A stretch of 64,000 nt of DNA. It comes from Hyphomicrobiaceae bacterium. Its GTDB lineage: Bacteria > Pseudomonadota > Alphaproteobacteria > Rhizobiales > Hyphomicrobiaceae. The translations under genes and the position numbers were made by a program. Below the pieces are notes generated by a model that saw only the letters and a program-made list of their open reading frames with translations, was not told where the DNA came from and made no database searches. This document shows, one piece after another, positions 17,451 through 26,493 of the stretch (position 1 is its first letter; each line of letters begins with the position of its first letter). Location: NCBI GenBank assembly GCA_008933705.1, contig WBUN01000022.1, forward strand, positions 1 through 64,000, in the 5' to 3' direction.

Positions 17451-20330
17451 GTGTCGACCGACCCAGAGCCATTGCCGGCCGCGGAGCAGCGCCAAAGCTC
17501 CGCCGACGATGCGGCCCGGATGGAGCGGGACGTGCCGGCCCGGTTCCTTGCGATCGTCCGCGATCTGGTTTGGGAGCTGCACCCCCATTTGCGGCGCTCG
17601 ACGCCCGTTGGGCTGGACAGCGACTTCGACAGGGATCTGGCGCTGGACAGTCTGGGACGGGCGGAGCTGATCCTGCGCCTCGACAAGGCATTCAAGGTGC
17701 GACTGCCCGATCACCTGCTGAGCGAGGCTGGTACGCCGCGCGATCTGCTCGCGGCGGTGCTGGCAGCGCGCCCCGACCGACGGGCGATGCTCGAGGGCGT
17801 CGCTGCCGCGGCGGTTGCCCTGCCCGAGATAGCAGCGCCAGCGACGGCCGAGACGGTCATCGATGTCCTTGAGCATCACGTCAGCGCGCACGGCGACCGG
17901 CCGCACTTGCGCGTCTGGCACGGGGAGGGTGTCGAAAGCTGTCTCACCTACCGTGATCTGCGCAGGGAATGCGCCAGAATCGCTGCAGGCTTGCTCGATC
18001 ACGGCCTTGCAGCCGGCGACCGGGTCGCCATCATGCTCCCCACGGATGCAACGTTCTTCGAAGCGTTCTTCGGCGTTCTCTACGCGGGCGGCATTCCGGT
18101 TCCCGTCTATCCTCCTTTCCGGCGCGCCCAGGTTGAGGAGCATCTGCGGCGCCAGGCCGGCATCCTGCGCAATGCGGAGGCCGCCTTTCTGGTCGTGGCA
18201 CCCGAGCTGCGCAATGTCGGGTCGCTGCTGGTCGGGCTGACGGAGCACCTGCGACGCGTTGCGACGGTTGCCGGCCTCAGGCGAGCCGGCAGCATCGACC
18301 ATCCGGTCCCCGCAGGTCCGCAGACCGTGGCGCTCATGCAGTACACCTCGGGCAGCACAGGCGACCCCAAGGGCGTCGTTCTCACCCACGCCAATCTTCT
18401 CGCCAACATCCGGGCCATGGGCGAGGTTCTCGAAGCCGGCTCCTCCGACGTCTTCGTCAGCTGGCTGCCGCTTTACCACGATATGGGATTGATCGGCGCC
18501 TGGCTCGGCTCGCTGTACTACGGAGCCTTGGCCATCATCATGCCTCCGCTGGCGTTTCTTGCGGATCCCGCGCGATGGCTGCGTGCCATCGGCCAGTATC
18601 GCGCCACCCTTTCGGCGGCGCCCAATTTCGCCTTTGAGCTCTGCTGCAGGAACGTGCGCGACGAAGATGTGCGGGGCCTCGATCTCAGCTCCCTGAAGAT
18701 GATCGTCAATGGTGCGGAGCCGGTGAGCCCGTCCACCATTGCCCGCTTCACCGAGCGCTTTGCGCAATACGGCTTCCGTCCGCAGATGATGGGGCCTGTC
18801 TACGGCCTGGCGGAGAACTCCGTCGGTCTGGCCTTTCCCCCGCTCGGCCGCGCCCCCATTGTGGACCGCATCGGCCGGCTCGCCCTTTCGCGCGACGGCG
18901 TGGCGATGCCTGCCCCTCCCGGCGACCGCACGGCCCTCGAATTCGTCGCCTGCGGCGTGCCGATCCCGCGGCACGAGGTGCGTATCGTGGACGAATCCGG
19001 GCGCGAGGTGGCGGAGCGGACGGAGGGACGCCTGCAATTCAAGGGCCCGTCGGCGACAGCAGGGTACTTTCGCAATGACGAGAAGAACCGCGCGCTGTTT
19101 GACGGGGAGTGGCTGGAAACGGGCGACCGCGCCTACGTGGCGAGCGGCGATATCTACATCACCGGTCGCATCAAGGACATGATCATCAAGGCCGGCCGGC
19201 ACATCTATCCGCACGAAATCGAGGAGCTGGTGGGCGGCATCGAGGGCGTACGCAAAGGCTGCGTCGTCGCCTTCCCGACAATGGGCGCAGACAGGGGCAC
19301 CGAGCGGCTGGTCGTTCTGGCCGAGACCCGGATCGTGGACGAGGCGGCGAGACAGGCGCTCAAGCAGAAGATCGCCGAGACCTGCACGACCGTGCTCGAG
19401 GTCCCGCCCGACGACGTCGAGCTCGTTGCGCCGCGCACCGTGCCGAAAACGTCGAGCGGCAAGATCAGGCGCTCCGCGGCTCGCGCTCTCTACGAGAGCG
19501 GTCTGCCCACGCAGCGTGAGCGTAGCCTGTGGTGGCAAGTGGCGTGGCTGACGATGTCAGGCCTCGGCAATCGCATGCGGCGCGCCCGGCGCTGGCTCAT
19601 CGAAGCGATCTACGCCGGCTATTGGTGGATCCTGCTCGTCATGACGGCCTGTCTCGTCTGGCCCACGGTCGTCGCTTTGCCCCGCCTGGAATGGCGCTAT
19701 CGGCTGATCCGCATGGCGGGGCATGCTTTCCTTCGGGCGACAGGCGCACCGCCGCGGGTGGATGCAGAGGCCGAAATTCCCAGCACCGGCATCATGATTG
19801 TGGCCAATCACGCGAGCTATCTCGACTCCCTCGTCATCGCTACCGTCATCCCGGGCCCCCTGTCCTTCGTCGCCAAAGAAGAGTTGGCACGCCAGTGGAT
19901 TGCCGGCCCGTTCCTGCGGCGTATCGCGACCCTGTTCGTGCGCCGCATCGATCCCAGGGGCGGTGTCGAGGACACGCAGCGCCAGCTCGAGGCCGCGCGC
20001 GCGGGCGCGCGCATCGTCTCCTTCCCGGAAGGAACGCTGACGCGCAGGCCGGGCCTGCTCGGCTTCCGTCTCGGCGCGTTCCTGGTTGCGGCGCAGGCCG
20101 GCGTCCCGGTGCTGCCGGTGACCGTGCGCGGGACGCGTTCGATCCTTCGCGGGGGTCAGTGGTTCCCACGCCGCGGCGAGATCGTCGTCCACATCGGCAA
20201 GGCCATGCTGGCGCAAGGAGGCGACTTCGCAGCCGCCGTCCAGTTGAGAGACCAGGTGCGGGCAGCAATGCTGGAACACTATGGCGAGCCTGATCTTGCC
20301 CGCGAGCGCATCTCCTTGGACGGCATGTGA
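17451..20330 (+). CDS. Tri-domain ACP / fatty acyl-AMP ligase / PlsC acyltransferase fusion
   Basis: A ~959-residue fusion. An N-terminal acyl carrier domain (about 25-105) has its phosphopantetheine Ser in LALDSLGRAE (about 67). An AMP-forming fatty-acid ligase follows (about 135-700; YTSGSTGDPKG near 297, MGPVYGLAENSVGLAF, ITGRIKDMIIKAGRHIYP). After a membrane segment (about 725-745), a C-terminal lysophospholipid acyltransferase carries NHASYLD (about 784) and FPEGT (about 857). The chain suggests activation of a free fatty acid, loading onto the fused ACP, and transfer to a glycerophospholipid. GTG at 17451 has a GGGAGG site 5 bp upstream; GTG at 17412 is an alternative. Related in logic to Aas, but with its own carrier domain. 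Confidence 0.9.
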   Translation: MSTDPEPLPAAEQRQSSADDAARMERDVPARFLAIVRDLVWELHPHLRRSTPVGLDSDFDRDLALDSLGRAELILRLDKAFKVRLPDHLLSEAGTPRDLLAAVLAARPDRRAMLEGVAAAAVALPEIAAPATAETVIDVLEHHVSAHGDRPHLRVWHGEGVESCLTYRDLRRECARIAAGLLDHGLAAGDRVAIMLPTDATFFEAFFGVLYAGGIPVPVYPPFRRAQVEEHLRRQAGILRNAEAAFLVVAPELRNVGSLLVGLTEHLRRVATVAGLRRAGSIDHPVPAGPQTVALMQYTSGSTGDPKGVVLTHANLLANIRAMGEVLEAGSSDVFVSWLPLYHDMGLIGAWLGSLYYGALAIIMPPLAFLADPARWLRAIGQYRATLSAAPNFAFELCCRNVRDEDVRGLDLSSLKMIVNGAEPVSPSTIARFTERFAQYGFRPQMMGPVYGLAENSVGLAFPPLGRAPIVDRIGRLALSRDGVAMPAPPGDRTALEFVACGVPIPRHEVRIVDESGREVAERTEGRLQFKGPSATAGYFRNDEKNRALFDGEWLETGDRAYVASGDIYITGRIKDMIIKAGRHIYPHEIEELVGGIEGVRKGCVVAFPTMGADRGTERLVVLAETRIVDEAARQALKQKIAETCTTVLEVPPDDVELVAPRTVPKTSSGKIRRSAARALYESGLPTQRERSLWWQVAWLTMSGLGNRMRRARRWLIEAIYAGYWWILLVMTACLVWPTVVALPRLEWRYRLIRMAGHAFLRATGAPPRVDAEAEIPSTGIMIVANHASYLDSLVIATVIPGPLSFVAKEELARQWIAGPFLRRIATLFVRRIDPRGGVEDTQRQLEAARAGARIVSFPEGTLTRRPGLLGFRLGAFLVAAQAGVPVLPVTVRGTRSILRGGQWFPRRGEIVVHIGKAMLAQGGDFAAAVQLRDQVRAAMLEHYGEPDLARERISLDGM

Positions 20331-20383
20331 TCGGGGGGAGGCGGGTCTGGCGGCTATGCGCTCGGGGGCCGGCCCGCATGCCC

Positions 20384-21664
20384 TCACTTGGGCTCGCGCA
20401 AGGGCAGCAGGATGACGAGCCCCACGACAAAGAACACCAGAATGGTGGACATGCCGGCGCGCTGCGAGCGGAAGACGTCGGTCGCAACGCCCAAGACGAG
20501 GGGACCGGCAAACAACGTTGCCTTGCCTGCGAGCTCATAGAGCCCGAAGGCTTCCGTTTCCTGCCCCTGCGGCGCAAGCCTGGCCATGAGAGCGCGGCCG
20601 GCGGCCTGTGCCGGGCCTACGAATATGCCGAGCAGACAGCCCAGGGCGAAGAACAATGGCTTGGCTTCCACGAGCACAAGGCTGAGACCCAGCACGCTGA
20701 GTGCACAGAGCGCGATCACGACGGTCCTCTTCGACCCAATGAGGTCGTCCACCCAAGCGAAGGTTGCCGCACCAAGACCTGCGGTCACGTTGAGGGCAAT
20801 GCCGAAGTACAAGACCTCCTCGAAGCCCATGCCGAACGTGCCGGCCGCGTAGATGCCCCCGAAGGCAAAGAGCGTATTCAGGCCGTTGGTGAAGAACAGA
20901 TGCGCGAGCAGGAAGCGCGCGATGGCCCGGTTCTTCAGCATCCGACCTACCGTGCCGAACAGGCTGCGCAAGCCCGTCCGTACGGATGCGGCGACGGACA
21001 AGCCGGTAGAAGGGCGATCGGGGGTGAACAGAAACAGCGGCATCGAGAACAGCACGAACCATAGCGCCACCAGGACGGCGGTCGCCCGAACATGTTCATA
21101 CGACTCGCGCGCAAGCCCGAATGGTGGAGGGTCCGCCTTGACCAGAAGCACCAGGCAGAAGGTCAGAGACAGCAGGCCGCCCGCGTAGCCCAATGCCCAG
21201 CCCCAGCCCGACAAGCGGCCGATGTAGCCCGGCGGAGCGATGCTGCGCAGCATCGCGTCGTAGAAGACCATCGCAAAGCCGAAGGCCATCGCTGCCGCAG
21301 CATACAGCACTTGTCCGAGCAGGGCGTATTGCGGGGACGGCTTCACCCACCACAGGGCCGACGTCGCTGCCGCGGTGAGAATGGTGAACGTGAAGAGCAA
21401 CGGCTTGCGCGGGCCCAAGCAATCGGCGATCGCGCCGAGCGCCGGGCCAACGAAGGCGACGATGAGCGCCGCCACCGTCACGCTGTGGCTCCACTGGACC
21501 ACGCCATCGACCGGATTAGCCGCCACGGCCTGCGCGAAATAGACGGCGAAGATGAAGGTGGTGACGATGGTCGGAAATGCCGAGTTCGCCCAATCGTAGA
21601 GACACCAGGACGCCAACCCGAGCCGGGTTGTCCTGGCGACGGCAGCGTCGGGTTCAGAGATCAT
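20384..21664 (-). CDS. UMF1/Atg22-type major facilitator transporter
   Basis: A 426-residue protein with about twelve membrane helices. The N-terminal CLYDWANSAFPTIVTTFIF is the hallmark of the UMF1 (Atg22-like) MFS branch. The substrate is unknown; the eukaryotic relative exports amino acids from the vacuole. The start overlaps the stop of the acyl-CoA ligase gene by 4 bp, so the two are co-transcribed. It converges on the ACP/ligase fusion, leaving a 53-bp gap with nothing notable. Confidence 0.85.
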   Translation of the reverse strand: MISEPDAAVARTTRLGLASWCLYDWANSAFPTIVTTFIFAVYFAQAVAANPVDGVVQWSHSVTVAALIVAFVGPALGAIADCLGPRKPLLFTFTILTAAATSALWWVKPSPQYALLGQVLYAAAAMAFGFAMVFYDAMLRSIAPPGYIGRLSGWGWALGYAGGLLSLTFCLVLLVKADPPPFGLARESYEHVRATAVLVALWFVLFSMPLFLFTPDRPSTGLSVAASVRTGLRSLFGTVGRMLKNRAIARFLLAHLFFTNGLNTLFAFGGIYAAGTFGMGFEEVLYFGIALNVTAGLGAATFAWVDDLIGSKRTVVIALCALSVLGLSLVLVEAKPLFFALGCLLGIFVGPAQAAGRALMARLAPQGQETEAFGLYELAGKATLFAGPLVLGVATDVFRSQRAGMSTILVFFVVGLVILLPLREPK

Positions 21665-23580
21665 CTATCGCCTGCTCTTGGTTGCTCAGGGAGAGGGCTG
21701 CAAGGCGCCTTGACGTGTGCCGAACGGTTGCGAGGCTCGTCCAGGCGCTGCCGCGCTTCTTGGAGATCGCCATAGAGCAGGTCGATCTCTTTTCGGTACC
21801 TCTCCTCGATGGCCCGCCGCTTGACCTTCAGCGTCGGCGTCAACAGTCCTTGCTGGATGGTCCATGGTTCGAGGACAAGGTGGACAGAACGCACCTGTGC
21901 ATATGCTGGCAGGTCCGACAGGAGCTCGCCGATCCGTTGCAGGATATTGGCGACCGCATTGGTCGAATTGGGCAGCCGGGCGTCGAGGCCGAATTTCGAT
22001 GCGAAGGAGCTCCAGCATTGGCCATTGAGCGAGATGGCCGCCGTGAGGCATGGGCGGCCATCTCCAAATACGCAAACCTGCTCGAAAAGGGCATCCTGCC
22101 GGATCGCCGCCTCAATCGTGCTCGCCATCACCTTCTCTCCGGTCGATAGCGCAAGGCGCTCCCCCAGGCGTCCGCCGATGTACACGCGGCCCTCGCGGAT
22201 CTCCGCCACGTCCCCTGTCCTCAGCCAGCCGTTGGCATCGATGGCGCGTGCGGTTGCTGCCGGATCCTGCCAATAGCCCTTCATGGTCGATGGCGAGCGA
22301 ACCAGCAGCTCATTGTCGTCACCAAGCCTGATCTCCAAGCCATGCAAGGGCAGACCGACGCAGCCTGGCCGGGCGTCGTCCAAGGCGGTCGCCGTGACGA
22401 CAGGCGCAGCCTCCGTCAAGCCGTAGCCCTCCACCAAGGGCAGGCCCATGCCCATCAGAAAGCGGGCAATGTCCGCCGGCAGCGAAGCGCCGCCGCTGAC
22501 GGCGACCCGCAGCCTGCCGCCGAAGGCGCCGAGCACGCGGCGCGCAACCAGTCTGTCGAGCAGCGGCCACGCAAGGCGCCACGCGAGGCCAGGCGGGCGG
22601 CATCGCCGCCGCCTTGCTTCACAAATCCGCCAACCGGCCTCTGCAGTCCGACGTATGAGCGCACCTTTGATCGGGTGCTGTTGTGCCTCCCGCTGAATGG
22701 CCTCGTGCACGCGCTCGTAGATGCGCGGCACTGCGAGAAAGACAGTCGGGCGGATCGCCTGCAGATCGCCCCGCAATGTCTCCACCGACCGTGCGTAAGC
22801 CACCATCGATCCGCCCATCATCGGCAGATAGTAACCAAGGGTTCTCTCGAACGCATGGGCGAGCGGCAGAAACGAGAGGAACACGTCACTGCGCAAAGGG
22901 GGAATGAACTTGCTCGCGGCTTCGCAATTCCAAAGGATCGCGAAGTGGGTCAGCATCACTCCTTTCGCAAGCCCGGTTGTTCCCGATGTGTAGATGATGG
23001 TCGCCGTCGCTCGAGGGTCCAACGGCTGTGCGCGCGGCTCTTTCGCTGTCGTCGGCAGGGCGCTTGCAAGCGAGATCACTTCTGGCGGGCCTGGGGAAGC
23101 AGCAAAGCCCGCAGCGTTCGTTTCTCGCACCCAGACATGCTGCACTGCCGGAAATTGCGAGCGCAGCTTGTCCAGCGCGCCCCATCGCTCCCACGTGTCG
23201 GTAAGAACAAGTCTTGCTCCCGAGCTGGCCAGGATGTGGGCGGCATTGCCGACGCTGTCGTAGGTGTAGAGCGGTACCGTGATGAGACCTGCTGCCATGG
23301 CCGCAATGTCGAACGCCACCCAGTCGATCCCGTTGGGGAGCTGGATGGCGACCCGATCGCCGCTGGCGAGCCCGATGTTGGCCAGCGCGGCGTGATGGCG
23401 GGCCACCAGCCGAGCCGTGTCGCGCCAGGTGAAGTCGCACCACTGGCCGGAGGCGCTGTCCCATTCCCTGTAGGCGACTGCGTCCGGGCTTCTTGCGACC
23501 CTTTCGCGGAAGAGCCCCGGCAGCGTCTTCGCCACCGCCGGCGCGATAGTATCGGTCGGGCCGTCAGGATGCGCACTCAT
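21661..23580 (-). CDS. Long-chain fatty acyl-CoA synthetase (AMP-forming)
   Basis: A ~639-residue ANL-superfamily enzyme making acyl-CoA from fatty acid, ATP and CoA. The P-loop TIIYTSGTTGLAKGVMLTH (about 200-218), the EGYGLTEAAPVV motif (about 390) and the WLRTGDVAEI hinge region are intact, and the long-chain ligase signature follows. ATG at 23580 has GGTGAG just upstream; ATG at 23616 would add 12 residues. The region 23617-23736 before the next gene has no coding sign. Confidence 0.88.
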   Translation of the reverse strand: MSAHPDGPTDTIAPAVAKTLPGLFRERVARSPDAVAYREWDSASGQWCDFTWRDTARLVARHHAALANIGLASGDRVAIQLPNGIDWVAFDIAAMAAGLITVPLYTYDSVGNAAHILASSGARLVLTDTWERWGALDKLRSQFPAVQHVWVRETNAAGFAASPGPPEVISLASALPTTAKEPRAQPLDPRATATIIYTSGTTGLAKGVMLTHFAILWNCEAASKFIPPLRSDVFLSFLPLAHAFERTLGYYLPMMGGSMVAYARSVETLRGDLQAIRPTVFLAVPRIYERVHEAIQREAQQHPIKGALIRRTAEAGWRICEARRRRCRPPGLAWRLAWPLLDRLVARRVLGAFGGRLRVAVSGGASLPADIARFLMGMGLPLVEGYGLTEAAPVVTATALDDARPGCVGLPLHGLEIRLGDDNELLVRSPSTMKGYWQDPAATARAIDANGWLRTGDVAEIREGRVYIGGRLGERLALSTGEKVMASTIEAAIRQDALFEQVCVFGDGRPCLTAAISLNGQCWSSFASKFGLDARLPNSTNAVANILQRIGELLSDLPAYAQVRSVHLVLEPWTIQQGLLTPTLKVKRRAIEERYRKEIDLLYGDLQEARQRLDEPRNRSAHVKAPCSPLPEQPRAGDR

Positions 23581-23736
23581 GCTCACCACAAGCGTGCGTC
23601 CGATCGGTCCTCGCATTGACGTCGCTCAAACCCGATGGGGAGTTGCGGTAGCCTCAAGCGCACCTTCTGGGGAATGTTGCAGGTGATCTGCTGAACCGCT
23701 CGCACGGCAGCCGCGAAGGGGTCTGACGCCAAGCCC

Positions 23737-24342
23737 TCAATCGGAAAAGCCCGACAACGCCTCCGAACCCCAGGGATAAAGCCGAGGAACGATGATCGTC
23801 AGCACGGCTGCAACTGCGATCGCCGTAAGCGAGCCAACAAAGAACAAAGCCCAGGTTGTCGGCTGGATCGCCCCGAGTGCGACGATGAGGAACAAGATCG
23901 GCAGGTCGAGGAAGTGGGTGAACGACGGCACCAACTCGCCACGCGCGCGTTGGAGGTCGGGCGTAACGCGACCGGCCTCGAGAGCTGTCCGAGTGAGGCG
24001 CCGCAGCCGCATGAAATAGAGGCGCGTGATCGTGTTGCCTTCGATGAACTCGAAGGCAAACCAACCGACCATCCCCGCCAGCCACGGGATCTGCAAGAAG
24101 TTCCACCCTCCATAGAATTTCACGATCATCCAAGTGCCGGAGGCGAGCACCAACAGGGCGCCCGGCACGACAAACCCGTCATAGAAGACCGCGATATTGC
24201 GCACGGCTTCAGCGAAGGGCTTCAACTCGCTCAACTGGCGCGAGCGCAAGTCGGCCATCCATACACCGATGAGCCCGGCGCCCATGAGGATTGCACCGAG
24301 AATATGGATGAACTTGAGAATGCTGTACTCCACGACGCTCAC
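23737..24342 (-). CDS. DUF2269 family membrane protein
   Basis: A 201-residue integral membrane protein with four to five helices beginning YSILKFIHILGAILMGAGLIG and containing FEFIEGNTITRLYFMRLRR, both characteristic of DUF2269. Conserved His, Glu and Arg residues sit in or near the first helices. The function is unknown. It lies between the acyl-CoA ligase and the marR-type gene on the same strand. Confidence 0.75.
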   Translation of the reverse strand: MSVVEYSILKFIHILGAILMGAGLIGVWMADLRSRQLSELKPFAEAVRNIAVFYDGFVVPGALLVLASGTWMIVKFYGGWNFLQIPWLAGMVGWFAFEFIEGNTITRLYFMRLRRLTRTALEAGRVTPDLQRARGELVPSFTHFLDLPILFLIVALGAIQPTTWALFFVGSLTAIAVAAVLTIIVPRLYPWGSEALSGFSD

Positions 24343-24434
24343 GCCTTATCAAGCTTCATGTCCAATCCTCACGCTGCGCAGACATCAGTAACGGCGGGCC
24401 TCTGGGCTGCGGAAAGCCATAGTCATGCCCCCGG

Positions 24435-24911
24435 TCAGGCTCGTCCTCCAGGTTCGTCGTTGCCCTCCAATCTTCTCCTCAGCGCCGTTATCACGCGATG
24501 GACTGTCTCCATGTCCTTGACCGCGAGCCCCTCCGAGAGGCTGTTGACCCAAGGGGCCTGCAAGTCCATGGCGGCTTCGAAGGCACGCCTTCCCTTGTCA
24601 GTGAGCACGACCAGTTGCGCCCGCCGGTGATGCGGGTTGGCCTCGAATGCGACGAGGCCTTCCTTGTGCAGGTCGTTGATGATCCGCTGCACGTTTTGGC
24701 GATTAGCGCCCAGGTCGCGAGCAAGCCATGCGACCGGCTGCGCGCGGTCGGCGGCGACGATGGCGCCGAGGATCTGCCAGCGGGCGCTCGTCAGCCCGAG
24801 CCGGGCCACCAGGCGGTCGCCCGCAGTCAGAAGCAGGCTGTTGAGCCTGAATAGGTCGAGCATGAGGTTGGTCAACGCATCGCCGGCAGGCGTTCTCTTC
24901 GTCTTTCGCAT
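24435..24911 (-). CDS. MarR family transcriptional regulator
   Basis: A 158-residue winged-helix regulator. The recognition region reads ARDLGANRQNVQRIINDLHKEG, followed by the wing FEANPHHRRAQLVVLTDKGR with the conserved Asp and Arg. A perfect dyad lies 20 bp upstream of its start, between it and a divergent broken ABM gene and cytochrome b561. MarR proteins usually repress themselves and the divergent gene and release on binding a phenolic or oxidant. Confidence 0.9.
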   Translation of the reverse strand: MRKTKRTPAGDALTNLMLDLFRLNSLLLTAGDRLVARLGLTSARWQILGAIVAADRAQPVAWLARDLGANRQNVQRIINDLHKEGLVAFEANPHHRRAQLVVLTDKGRRAFEAAMDLQAPWVNSLSEGLAVKDMETVHRVITALRRRLEGNDEPGGRA

Positions 24912-24930
24912 TTGTCACCAGCATGTGCTC

Positions 24931-24990
24931 TTGACATCATAATGTCAAACTATTACGTCGTCGTCGCACCCGATTGACATCATAAGACCA
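24931..24990. promoter_or_regulatory. MarR-type operator: full dyad plus repeated half-site
   Basis: TTGACAT-CATA-ATGTCAA at 24931-24948 is a perfect 7-bp dyad with a 4-bp spacer. The left 12 bases recur at 24974-24985 (TTGACATCATAA), followed by a poorly conserved right arm. The two copies are about 43 bp apart, four helical turns, in the divergent promoter region between the MarR-type regulator and the frameshifted ABM gene. This layout suits cooperative autorepression. Confidence 0.75.
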
Positions 24991-25006
24991 AGTCAAGGAG
25001 CGTGTC

Positions 25007-25260
25007 ATGTCGCTGCTGCGTCCCCTGGACCCTGCCTTCGAACGGCAGATCGCACTCGATGCCGGTTCCGTCGTCCCGGTGAATGGCTTCACGCTCGACA
25101 AGGCCGATGAGAAGACTTCCTCCAGGCCTGGCAGGACGACGCGGTGTTCATGAAGCGGCAACCGGGCTTCATCTCGACCCAGCTTCACCGCGCAATCGGT
25201 GAAAGCCCGACTTGTCTCAACCACGCCGTCTGGGGATCGACCGCCAGCTGCGTCGCATAG
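25007..25260 (+). pseudogene. Frameshifted antibiotic biosynthesis monooxygenase (ABM) domain gene
   Basis: From ATG 25007 (AAGGAG site at 24995) the first frame reads DPAFERQIALDAGSVVPVNG and FTLDKADE, typical of an ABM-domain protein, then stops early. A one-base shift near 25112 restores the family sequence FLQAWQDDAVFMKRQPGFIS and then TQLHRAIGESPTCLNHAVW, which ends at a TAG at 25260 well short of the usual length. The C-terminal third is missing or garbled. ABM proteins are small heme- or quinol-type monooxygenases often divergent from a MarR regulator. This copy appears dead, while the operator in front of it is intact. Confidence 0.75.
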
Positions 25261-25295
25261 CTCGCTGGACAAGCCATTGAAGGAGGGAATCGGCA

Positions 25296-25829
25296 ATGGG
25301 ACTGAAGAGCACCACAGATCGTTACGGGGGCATCGCCGTCTCGATACATTGGCTGAGCGTCCTGCTCATTGTGATACTGATGGCTTCAGGATTCCGTGCC
25401 GCCAACATGGTGGATCCTGCGACAAAGGCGGCGATTCTTCGGCTCCATGTTCCGATTGCCGTTGCAGTGCTCGCCCTGACCATCCTCCGCATCGTCTGGT
25501 GGTGGGGCTTTGATCGCAAACCCAATCCGGTTGCCGGATCGCCGCACTGGCAGGAGCGTGCGGCCCGAGCGGTGCATTTCCTCTTTTACGTCGTCATCCT
25601 GGTGATGATTGCGAGTGGCATAAGGATGATGGCACTGAGCGGCGCTGCGCCGATGATCTTTGGCGGAGACGGCGCGCTGCCCGACTTCTGGAAGTTTCCG
25701 GCCCGTTTTCCGCACGGCATCGGAGCGCGGCTCCTACTTGCCTTGTTCGTGCTTCACGCCGGCGCCGCACTTTATCACCACTTCGTTCACGGCGACGGTC
25801 TGCTCCGCCGCATGTGGCCCAGCAAATGA
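25296..25829 (+). CDS. Cytochrome b561 family protein
   Basis: A 177-residue di-heme b-type cytochrome of the CybB family with four membrane helices. Candidate heme ligands are the His residues in VSIHWLSV, LRLHVPIAV, RAVHFLFYVV and FVLHAGAAL. It would move electrons from the quinone pool or a periplasmic donor. It lies 35 bp after the broken ABM gene and 47 bp before another membrane gene, so it is probably in the unit controlled by the MarR-type regulator. Confidence 0.9.
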   Translation: MGLKSTTDRYGGIAVSIHWLSVLLIVILMASGFRAANMVDPATKAAILRLHVPIAVAVLALTILRIVWWWGFDRKPNPVAGSPHWQERAARAVHFLFYVVILVMIASGIRMMALSGAAPMIFGGDGALPDFWKFPARFPHGIGARLLLALFVLHAGAALYHHFVHGDGLLRRMWPSK

Positions 25830-25876
25830 GCAGCAGGGTTCCCTGGCGAAGCGCTTGCTGGAACGGCAGGAAGGCC

Positions 25877-26329
25877 ATGGCAAGGATCATCCATAGCGGC
25901 GCCGGCGCGCTCGCTCTCGCCACGATCGCCACCTTTTGGCTCTCGACGGCTCTCAGTGAACTGTTCGCATCCCAGGCGGTGGTGACGGCCGTCAAGACGG
26001 CCATACCGTGGGGCTTCCTGTTGCTCATTCCGGCGCTGATGGCGGCGGGAGGCTCGGGCTTTGCGTTGGCGAAGGGGCGGCGCGCCGGGCTCATTGGCGC
26101 GAAGATGAAGCGCATGCCGCTGATCGCCGCCAACGGCATCCTGGTTCTCATTCCCGCTGCACTGTTCCTCGCGTCCAAGGCGAGAGCCGCCGAGTTCGAT
26201 GCCGTCTTCTATGCCGTGCAGGCGCTCGAGCTCATTGCGGGGGCGGCGAACATCGCGCTCCTTGGCCTCAACATGCGCGACGGCCTCACGATGAAGGGCC
26301 GGCTCCGCGGCCTGACGGCGCTGCCGTAA
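25877..26329 (+). CDS. Hypothetical four-helix membrane protein
   Basis: A 150-residue protein with four hydrophobic segments and the conserved-looking loop GRRAGLIGAKMKRMPLIAANG. The ATG at 25877 has AGGAAGG upstream and starts just before the first helix. I do not recognise a named family, but proteins of this shape are often found next to cytochrome b561 genes and may be an accessory membrane subunit. The gap 26330-26493 before the convergent metF shows nothing notable. Confidence 0.6.
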   Translation: MARIIHSGAGALALATIATFWLSTALSELFASQAVVTAVKTAIPWGFLLLIPALMAAGGSGFALAKGRRAGLIGAKMKRMPLIAANGILVLIPAALFLASKARAAEFDAVFYAVQALELIAGAANIALLGLNMRDGLTMKGRLRGLTALP

Positions 26330-26493
26330 GTCTGCAGCATCCGAACGCCTCGTAATGCCCAAAGCGCTCTCGAACAATGCCGCGGTCGAAGCCCCGATAT
26401 TGCTATCTTAGATCCACACATGGCGGGTACTTCGTGTTGGACAGCGGCACGAGGGATCTTCTCCACTCCCGTCGCCGAGCAGGGATCACCCCC

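Noticed and set aside
17271-19538. A 755-codon open frame antisense to the ACP/ligase fusion
   Set aside because: It mirrors the codon structure of a clearly real gene in GC-rich DNA, has no domain and is full of His/Arg/Ala-rich low-complexity sequence.
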